From contig DDWL01000003.1 of NCBI GenBank assembly GCA_002345675.1, positions 1 through 27,558 on the forward strand: a stretch of DNA of 27,558 bases, given 5' to 3'. Origin of the DNA: Bacteroidales bacterium UBA2287 (GTDB lineage: Bacteria; Bacteroidota; Bacteroidia; Bacteroidales; Tenuifilaceae). The translations under genes and the position numbers were made by a program. Numbering within the stretch: position 1 is the first letter of the stretch; each line of letters opens with the position of its first letter. Below are positions 22,821 through 27,558 of this stretch, piece after piece. The notes under the pieces were generated by a model. The model had not been told where the DNA came from. It saw only the letters and a list, made by a program, of their open reading frames with translations, and made no database searches.

Positions 22821-23062
22821 CGTTTAAATCTTTCACCCCAATAGGCACATAGGGCTCAGTAGATATTTATAAGAAATTGCGTCGTAGCGTTTATTTGAAC
22901 ACAGATGACACAAATTGAACAGATTTTTACGAATTTTTAAATATTTCTTCTCTGTGTAACTCCGTATCTTCGTGTCTCCGTGTTGTCTCTTAGCGCCTTA
23001 GCGTCGTAGCGTTTAAAAATATTCTCTGTGTTCCTCTGTTCCTCTGTGTCTCCGTGTTGTCT
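22814..23062. repeat. TCGTAGCGTTTA / CTCTGTGT repeat cluster (inverted relative to 19447-19790)
   Basis: This gap between convergent genes has TCGTAGCGTTTA-type units near 22815, 22882 and 23006, and two CTCTGTGT...TCCGTGTTGTC units. Block 22821-22855 is the inverted partner of 19597-19631 (34 of 35 bases). The right-hand unit ends CTCCGTGTTGTC exactly next to the stop of the DUF2752-like gene. No coding potential is apparent. Confidence 0.7.
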
Positions 23063-23494
23063 TTAAACCAATGCAGCAAACATTCGAAAAGTATACTCAA
23101 TTAAGGGGTAAAAGCAATAGATAAATAGCAATAACGAAAAAAGCCCATCGGCAATCGCCAGTTTTTTCCAGAGATTAGGGAAGGTGAATAGTATAAGAAC
23201 AATAAAAAAACGTACCAATAGCTGCAAGGCAAAAAAAGCAAAAATTCGGATGGAATGAGGATTTAGCACAATAGCTTGTGAAAAGTTTCCTCGAACAATT
23301 TCCGAAAAAGCACTCGAAAGTCCTTTGCTGGGAGGAATAATTCCTGTTTGTTCTGTTAAAAGGGCAGGAATAGGGTGAGAGCTTCCGCTAAAAAGCAGCG
23401 AGTAAGCAAAAACAAACAGAACAACAAACCCAAGGGCAAAGCTAATAGCTATATGTGGGTTTAATAGCGCTCGAGAAAATTGGTTGTTTTTCAC
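23063..23494 (-). CDS. DUF2752-like small membrane protein lacking the usual cysteines
   Basis: A membrane protein of 143 residues if started at GTG 23494 (VKNNQFSRALLNPHIA). Three hydrophobic segments are visible. The central part IIPPSKGLSSAFSEIVRGNFSQAIVLNPHSIRIF follows the DUF2752 pattern (family: CPxCGLTRAFxxLLxGDxxxAxxxNP), but both cysteines of CPxCG are missing. A TTG start at 23566 extends the frame into the stem of the terminator of the preceding gene, so I reject it. Co-occurrence with a DUF4190-like gene directly upstream is common for this family in Bacteroidetes. Function is unknown. Its stop codon abuts an ACACGGAG repeat. Confidence 0.6.
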   Translation of the reverse strand: MKNNQFSRALLNPHIAISFALGFVVLFVFAYSLLFSGSSHPIPALLTEQTGIIPPSKGLSSAFSEIVRGNFSQAIVLNPHSIRIFAFFALQLLVRFFIVLILFTFPNLWKKLAIADGLFSLLLFIYCFYPLIEYTFRMFAALV

Positions 23495-23547
23495 CCTTAC
23501 TTCTTGTAAATAATAGGTTTTACTCCTTTTTCCGTAAAAAATTAAAG

Positions 23548-23597
23548 AATAAAAGAAAAAAGCCAAGGTCCAATAATTGTTTTAATTGGCTTGGCTT
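23548..23597 (-). terminator. Rho-independent terminator of the DUF4190-like gene
   Basis: AAGCCAAG (23560-23567) pairs with CTTGGCTT (23590-23597), with an inner CCAAT/ATTGG stem. On the minus strand the hairpin is followed by TTTTTCTTTTATTC. The TTG sometimes taken as start of the next gene lies inside the stem. Confidence 0.7.
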
Positions 23598-23621
23598 TAA
23601 TGGTTATGTCCATTGTTGGTT

Positions 23622-24194
23622 CTAGTTCTTAATTTTTAACGAGTCGGATTTTGCGTTACTTTCTCGTAGTCCTTCAGCTGCTTTTTTAAGGGCTTTAGCA
23701 GCGGCAGTACCAACTTTACGTGCTGTTTCTTTGTCCGACATTTCTATTGTTGTACTGTCTAAGTTGTCAAGGTCTTCTTCAAGTTCCCTTAAAGCCTTTT
23801 CGAGGCTATCGGTAATCGATTTACGGTCAATTTCGTCGCCAATTTCCTTGTCGAATGCGTCCTTAAATTCTTTCCCAAACAGTTCGTATTTACCCGATTT
23901 GTTAAAGACCTCGTCGGCAAAAATTGCTGTTCCGCTAATTACAACAATCCAAACAACAGCAATAACAACCGAAACAATCGAAATTACCAACGCAGCAATT
24001 CCTAAACCCTTTTTACCATTGCCATTCGATGCCTGAACAATTGAAATGATACTAAATACTATAGCGAGTACACCAGGGAAAAAGGCAACAATGCCAACAC
24101 ATGGAATAAACGCCACAATTAGCGAAAGTATGCCTAGTACAATGCCAATTATTCCCATTACTTGGCCTTCGGTTGATGTTCTTGGATAGTCCAT
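23622..24194 (-). CDS. DUF4190-like membrane protein with charged C-terminal helix
   Basis: A 190-residue protein. Two or three hydrophobic, glycine-rich segments occupy about 10-35, 37-55 and 64-93 (MGIIGIVLGILSLIVAF, then GIAALVISIVSVVIAVVWIVV), the pattern of DUF4190 proteins. From about 95 to 190 the protein is strongly charged and predicted helical (DKEIGDEIDRKSITDSLEKALRE...), probably a soluble coiled-coil tail. It is preceded by its own promoter and followed by a terminator. Function is unknown for the family; membrane-associated scaffolding or stress roles have been guessed but I see no evidence for any. Confidence 0.7.
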   Translation of the reverse strand: MDYPRTSTEGQVMGIIGIVLGILSLIVAFIPCVGIVAFFPGVLAIVFSIISIVQASNGNGKKGLGIAALVISIVSVVIAVVWIVVISGTAIFADEVFNKSGKYELFGKEFKDAFDKEIGDEIDRKSITDSLEKALRELEEDLDNLDSTTIEMSDKETARKVGTAAAKALKKAAEGLRESNAKSDSLKIKN

Positions 24195-24220
24195 GACTTT
24201 ACATTTAATTTATTTAAAGA

Positions 24221-24251
24221 CGAATATATTTTTTTAAATGCTGCGTTACAA
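24221..24251 (-). promoter_or_regulatory. Probable promoter of the DUF4190-like gene
   Basis: On the minus strand TTG (24249-24251), 20 bases and TATATTCG (24221-24228) resemble the TTTG / TAnnTTTG pair with two deviations. The predicted leader is about 20 bases. Confidence 0.4.
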
Positions 24252-24257
24252 GCAATT

Positions 24258-24767
24258 TTATTTTAACAGGTTTAGTAAATCCTCTTCAAGGGTTGCGATT
24301 GGAGTTTCGACAATTCTGCCTAGTTCAACATTGTTTCGGCTAACAATAAATGTTGGAACAAATTCAACGTAACCCTCGGGAACACCCGCTTCAACAGCTG
24401 TTTTTGAGCGGTTTACGCAAATAAGTTCAATAATCATTCGCTCATTTGTTTCGAGTAGCGATATAATTTTTAAAAAACGAGGAACTTCCCTATGGCTGTC
24501 GCCACACCAAGTGCCAAGAATTACTTTTATGGCTACGCCATTTATTAAAGTATTCAATTGCGATATAACTGCACTTTTAGGTGCGTAGCCGTTGTACTCA
24601 AAAGAGTACCACGAGTCGAACATGGGATCGGTAAATGCTGCTTGAGTACAACGACCGTAAAGTATATCCTGTTCAGCTTTCTCGTCGAAAATTATTTTAT
24701 TAACCTCTTGTGATCCAGCTTTTAGCGTTGCAGCAACAAGAATAATAATTGTAATTGATGTTTTCAT
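24258..24767 (-). CDS. Exported thioredoxin-like protein with C-x-x-S motif (WCGDS)
   Basis: A 169-residue protein from ATG 24767, which begins with a signal peptide (MKTSITIIILVAATLKAGSQ). The thioredoxin-fold active site reads GTWCGDSHREVPRF with Cys88 and Ser91, so the resolving cysteine of WCGPC is replaced by serine. The cis-proline segment is VEFVPTFIV. Such proteins can form mixed disulfides or act as isomerase- or chaperone-like members but cannot carry out the standard dithiol cycle alone. One other cysteine (Cys40, YGRC) and one at CVNRS could take part. The upstream ATG at 24788 lies in the -7 box and is rejected. The next gene upstream (DUF4846) is on the same strand, 51 bases away. 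Substrate unknown; a periplasmic location is likely. Confidence 0.82.
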   Translation of the reverse strand: MKTSITIIILVAATLKAGSQEVNKIIFDEKAEQDILYGRCTQAAFTDPMFDSWYSFEYNGYAPKSAVISQLNTLINGVAIKVILGTWCGDSHREVPRFLKIISLLETNERMIIELICVNRSKTAVEAGVPEGYVEFVPTFIVSRNNVELGRIVETPIATLEEDLLNLLK

Positions 24768-24785
24768 TTGCGGTTCGTTTAAGTG

Positions 24786-24793
24786 CAAAGTTA
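24786..24793 (-). promoter_or_regulatory. Bacteroidetes -7 box (TAACTTTG) for the thioredoxin-like gene
   Basis: CAAAGTTA on the plus strand is TAACTTTG on the minus strand, a full TAnnTTTG match 18 bases before ATG 24767. It overlaps the alternative upstream ATG at 24788, which is therefore not a translation start. Confidence 0.5.
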
Positions 24794-24818
24794 CGTTTTA
24801 ATCGTTTTGGTTGAAGCT

Positions 24819-25700
24819 TTACCTAAATCTTTTAAGATCGGTTTCCCTAAAAGTCCATTCGGGAGTAAATATTTCAGTTGTAAAAGAAGCAGTATACCAA
24901 GGCGAAATAGAAGAATTATTAGGATTTTTTAGGATCTGTATTTCCTGGGCGGGCATGTAGCTTTGTGCAAGTAGAAATAGTTTCTCACCTGTATTTTTGT
25001 TAACAGCCATATCGACAATGATAACAGCATGACCGGGCAATCCACCCTGAATAAACACATCGCCCACCGACAGTTCGCTTAAGGGAATTGCCACCATTTC
25101 CTTCGAAAGCGAAAGGGTTCCGGCATAGGCGAAAACGGTTTCGAGGTACTTCCAAAACGATTCGTGAGTGTTTACTGGCAATCCGCCATCGGTCCACCAA
25201 ACCCTATTGCCCGAAACGGCAATTCTTCGTCCTTTCATCCATTCGGAGTAGCAGGCCTTGAAGCCGTTGGTAAAGTTGAAGCAAATTTTTTCGAACTGAT
25301 TGTTACTGAAAAGCCACTCGGCTCGTAACCTAATTACAGCATCGGCGCACTGGTGAAGGTCTCTTTTGCCAATGGGCAAGCTAACAACGGCGTCGTAAAC
25401 CCGATTATCTTCCTTGGTTTGCCCGTTAAAGTATTTCACTTTAGCACCGTGGGGCTTAAGGGGCAAGTTTTGTAAATAGTTTGCAAATGCGTTATTGGGG
25501 AAATTAATTCTACTAAAACCTGCAGGAGGATTGAGTCGTGTTGCTAAAGTTTTTCCGCTGGTATCAATAAGTTGAGTTAAAGGTGAAATAGCCTGAAGAT
25601 CTGTTTTACCACTTTCGGGATCAAACCTAACCGAAGAGTCGGAGGGAAAGAAACAGGAGAAAAGAAAAGTTAAACAACAAAACTTTAGTATTGCAACCAT
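24819..25700 (-). CDS. DUF4846 family exported protein
   Basis: A 293-residue protein that matches DUF4846 along its length: RLNPPAGFSR, the NLPLKPHGAKVKYFNG segment, KRDLHQCADAVIRLRAEWLF, FNFTNGFKACYSEW, KYLETVFAYAGTLSLSKE, LSVGDVFIQGGLPGHAVIIV and LLAQSYMPAQEIQIL. The N-terminus MVAILKFCCLTFLFSCF is an export signal; LFSC could serve as a weak lipobox. Function of the family is not known. The conserved histidine in PGHAVIIVDM and the cysteine in HQCAD recall papain or NlpC-like hydrolases, but that is speculative. The gene precedes the thioredoxin-like gene on the same strand. Confidence 0.88.
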   Translation of the reverse strand: MVAILKFCCLTFLFSCFFPSDSSVRFDPESGKTDLQAISPLTQLIDTSGKTLATRLNPPAGFSRINFPNNAFANYLQNLPLKPHGAKVKYFNGQTKEDNRVYDAVVSLPIGKRDLHQCADAVIRLRAEWLFSNNQFEKICFNFTNGFKACYSEWMKGRRIAVSGNRVWWTDGGLPVNTHESFWKYLETVFAYAGTLSLSKEMVAIPLSELSVGDVFIQGGLPGHAVIIVDMAVNKNTGEKLFLLAQSYMPAQEIQILKNPNNSSISPWYTASFTTEIFTPEWTFRETDLKRFR

Positions 25701-25958
25701 TTTTTAACGTTAAGAATTTAAGCAAATATAGTGTCTTTATGGAATTAGGAAAGTTGTAACTACTCAAGGTGTCTTTTTTTGTAGGTGTTTTCTTAAAAAG
25801 GTAAATATAAACTCTAGGAATAAAAGACCGTTGCTCGATTTTTTAACTTCGTTGAGCCCTGCGGGATTTGCGTGAGATTTTTAAACTGCTGAATAGTTAT
25901 GGTAAGTTTAATAACTCCAAATTTTTCGAACCTACAACATGTCGTTTTAAAAAATGGT

Positions 25959-25966
25959 TACCTTTG
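25959..25966 (+). promoter_or_regulatory. Bacteroidetes -7 box (TACCTTTG) for the pterin gene pair
   Basis: TACCTTTG matches TAnnTTTG 26 bases before the start of the tetrahydropterin synthase gene. No clear -33 box is visible. Confidence 0.45.
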
Positions 25967-25991
25967 ATAGTTCGACAAACTTATTAACCTT

Positions 25992-26411
25992 ATGCCAATT
26001 GCCTATTTAACCCGCAGAGAACGATTTTCGGCCGCTCATCGGCTTTTTAAACCCGATTTGAACGACGACGAAAATAAAGAGATTTACGGTCAGTGTTCGC
26101 ACCCCAACTGGCATGGCCATAATTACGAACTTTTTGTAACTATAAAAGGAGAGGTTAACCCCGAAACGGGTTACGTTTTAAACCTTAAAGGGTTGGGTAA
26201 TCTAATTAAGGAAACCGTAATATCGAAGATTGACCATCGAAACCTAAACCTCGATGTAGACTTTATGCACGGTATAGTTACGTCAACCGAAAACCTTTCA
26301 ATTGCCATTTGGAATGTGCTCGATAAGCCCATAAGGAATTTAGGGGCAAGGTTACATCGAATTAGAATTCAGGAAACCGAAAACAATTTTGTGGATTACT
26401 ACGGCGAATAA
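25992..26411 (+). CDS. 6-pyruvoyl-tetrahydropterin synthase family enzyme (PTPS-II-like)
   Basis: A 139-residue T-fold enzyme acting on 7,8-dihydroneopterin triphosphate, the product of the folE gene next door. The zinc histidines are His16 (SAAHR) and His41 and His43 (WHGHNY). The catalytic-site cysteine Cys35 lies in CSHPNWHGH, giving C-x5-HGH, the spacing of mammalian PTPS (PTPS-II), whereas E. coli QueD has C-x3-HGH and PTPS-III has Glu-x2-HGH. The C-terminal RIRIQETENNFVDYYGE supplies the conserved glutamate in QET/QE-N. The enzyme could make 6-pyruvoyl-tetrahydropterin for a biopterin-like cofactor or 6-carboxy-tetrahydropterin for queuosine. The motif favours the first; the family overlap leaves it open. 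Confidence 0.88.
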   Translation: MPIAYLTRRERFSAAHRLFKPDLNDDENKEIYGQCSHPNWHGHNYELFVTIKGEVNPETGYVLNLKGLGNLIKETVISKIDHRNLNLDVDFMHGIVTSTENLSIAIWNVLDKPIRNLGARLHRIRIQETENNFVDYYGE

Positions 26412-26415
26412 TTGG

Positions 26416-26423
26416 TACTTTTG
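26416..26423 (+). promoter_or_regulatory. Possible internal -7 box (TACTTTTG) for folE
   Basis: TACTTTTG in the 35-base gap between the two pterin genes matches TAnnTTTG, but the nearest TTTG is 24 bases upstream. It may allow separate folE expression. Confidence 0.3.
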
Positions 26424-26446
26424 CACTCAATTAATTTACTTTTTTA

Positions 26447-27085
26447 ATGGAAAACGAATTCGACAATAACGAACATTACAATAGCGAAGGGTACTCAAGA
26501 GTAGAAAGTTGGAATCCCGAAAAAACCCAAAAACTTGCTGAGCACTACAAGGCTATACTCGAACTTTTGGGCGAAGATACCATGCGCGAAGGGTTACTAA
26601 ATACGCCATTTCGAGTTGCCAAGGCAATGCAGTTTTTAACTCATGGTTATCACGTCGACCCAGGAAAAATTATTCAATCGGCTAAGTTTAAAGAGAACTA
26701 TCGCCAAATGGTAATTGTTAAGGACATTGAGCTCTACTCGATGTGCGAACACCATATGATTCCGTTTTACGGAAAAGCGCACGTGGGCTACATTCCCGAC
26801 GGTCACATAACTGGCCTGAGTAAAATTGCTCGTGTTGTTGAGGCCTATGCTCGTCGACTTCAGGTTCAAGAACGACTAACCGTTCAAATTCGCGACTGCA
26901 TTCAGGACAATCTTTTGCCCATGGGCGTTGCCGTAGTAATTGAAGCTGGCCATATGTGCATGCAAATGCGTGGAGTTCAAAAGCAAAATTCGGTAACAAC
27001 AACATCTGCATTTACAGGTATTTTTCTCTCCGACATAAAAACTCGCGAAGAGTTTATGCATCTTATAGGTGTTAGGTTGCACTAA
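26447..27085 (+). CDS. folE: GTP cyclohydrolase I
   Basis: A 212-residue cytoplasmic enzyme that opens GTP to 7,8-dihydroneopterin triphosphate, the first step toward folate, biopterin and queuosine. The zinc ligands are visible as Cys100 and His103 in MCEHHMIPF and Cys171 in GHMCMQMRG. The GKAHVGYIP segment, the LSKIARVVEAYARRLQVQER helix and the QNSVTTTSAFTG segment are standard for the family. The first 25 residues are a variable acidic extension (MENEFDNNEHYNSEG). The gene lies 35 bases downstream of the tetrahydropterin synthase gene, so the pair forms a two-step pterin unit, with folE supplying the substrate. Confidence 0.97.
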   Translation: MENEFDNNEHYNSEGYSRVESWNPEKTQKLAEHYKAILELLGEDTMREGLLNTPFRVAKAMQFLTHGYHVDPGKIIQSAKFKENYRQMVIVKDIELYSMCEHHMIPFYGKAHVGYIPDGHITGLSKIARVVEAYARRLQVQERLTVQIRDCIQDNLLPMGVAVVIEAGHMCMQMRGVQKQNSVTTTSAFTGIFLSDIKTREEFMHLIGVRLH

Positions 27086-27109
27086 TCCAAATTTAACTAA
27101 ACAGCAAAG

Positions 27110-27180
27110 GAGTTGTCTAGGAACTCTCTGTGTAACTAAACACGACATAGTTTCACCGAGAAGATACAAAGAGCCCAAAG
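27110..27180. repeat. Degenerate ACACAGAG-type repeat
   Basis: CTCTCTGTGTAACT and TTTCACCGAGAAGATACAAAGAGCC resemble decayed units of the repeats at 19447-19790 and 22814-23062. It lies at the 3' side of folE. Confidence 0.35.
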
Positions 27181-27227
27181 AACAAGAGTTTTTACTCTGT
27201 TGATAGCGCTTTTGCGGTGTTAAATCG

Positions 27228-27542
27228 CTAATAATTTATTAGCCTAACATCCCATTTTCGCGACTTAACATTAACCATTTTGTAGTCTCTAGTTTCTTCA
27301 CAACATATATAGGGATGCTCACCATTAAGAAAGGACTTTATTATTAATGCGTAACGAACAATTGAAACAACTTTATAAAATGTAGTTTTTATACCAACCT
27401 CTCCAAGGGTTGATAAAGTATAAATGCTTTCTCTGTAGTTTTTGTTAACCGGATAGAAATAGAACTTAGTGCTGTCAATTTTCCCTAGTCTGGCAACAAC
27501 TAATTTTTTATGTCCTGTTTGTAAATTTCGGCATTTAAGTAA
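27228..27542 (-). pseudogene. Open frame without a start codon (decayed gene or gene fragment)
   Basis: Minus strand, about 104 sense codons between a TAA at 27543-27545 and the stop at 27228-27230. The translation looks protein-like (KKLVVARLGKIDSTKFYFYPVNK..., then YRESIYTLSTLGEVGIKTTF) and ends KSRKWDVRLINY. There is no ATG, GTG or TTG near its beginning; the first ATG is 15 codons from the end. Either a frameshift or stop has broken a gene whose 5' part lies just outside the window, or this is the tail of a degraded gene. I do not recognise the family. Confidence 0.35.
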
Positions 27543-27558
27543 TTAGAATAATATAATG

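Noticed and set aside
19447..23062. CRISPR array suggested by repeated ACACAGAG units
   Set aside because: Units are irregularly spaced, degenerate, occur in both orientations, lack uniform spacers, and no cas gene is present.
23495..23566. TTG-initiated extension of the DUF2752-like protein
   Set aside because: The TTG is inside the stem of the preceding gene's terminator.
25780..25890. Minus-strand peptide-like stretch (NPAGLNEVKKSSNGLLF) as a gene remnant
   Set aside because: Only about 35 codons between stops, no start and no recognisable family; could equally be intergenic repeat DNA.

Overview
The window looks like chromosomal DNA of a free-living member of the Bacteroidetes (probably order Bacteroidales). 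Evidence: promoters of the TTTG / TAnnTTTG type, a secreted protein with a type IX secretion C-terminal domain, many TonB-dependent receptors, lipoproteins with acidic residues after the lipid cysteine, and families typical of the phylum (DUF4846, DUF4190-like, CxxS thioredoxin-like, DUF4172-Fic). No rRNA, tRNA, CRISPR array, transposase or phage gene was found.

Layout. 1-1437: a truncated secreted protein and a propeller protein exported by type IX secretion, both on the minus strand. 1438-2290: AT-rich DNA followed by a GC-rich, hairpin-rich repeat element. 2291-3133: an unrecognised exported protein. 3326-10461: four minus-strand genes forming an apparent envelope-spanning signalling locus: TonB-dependent receptor, YfiR-like periplasmic protein, methyl-accepting chemoreceptor ending in a CheR-tether-like pentapeptide, and a second receptor of the same class. 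10667-12136: cysS. 12376-13485: a Fic AMP-transferase with repeated operator-like sites at its start and foreign codon use. 13697-18713: a minus-strand operon of two paralogous, probably surface-exposed lipoproteins, a TonB-dependent receptor and a lipoprotein that looks like two tandem sulfite-oxidase-fold domains; a terminator-like hairpin follows the first gene. 18879-22820: ubiX, class I fumarase, an ArsC/Spx-like protein and a metallo-beta-lactamase-fold hydrolase. 23063-25700: small envelope genes (DUF2752-like, DUF4190-like, thioredoxin-like, DUF4846). 25992-27085: a 6-pyruvoyl-tetrahydropterin-synthase-type enzyme and folE. The right edge holds an open frame without a start codon.

The two regions most worth study are the receptor-YfiR-chemoreceptor locus, in which a chemoreceptor takes the place of the usual diguanylate cyclase or kinase partner of YfiR, and the lipoprotein/TonB receptor operon with the sulfite-oxidase-fold lipoprotein. 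Two families of dispersed repeats lie at gene 3' ends, in some cases supplying the stop codon. One repeat occurs as an inverted pair around the fumarase block.
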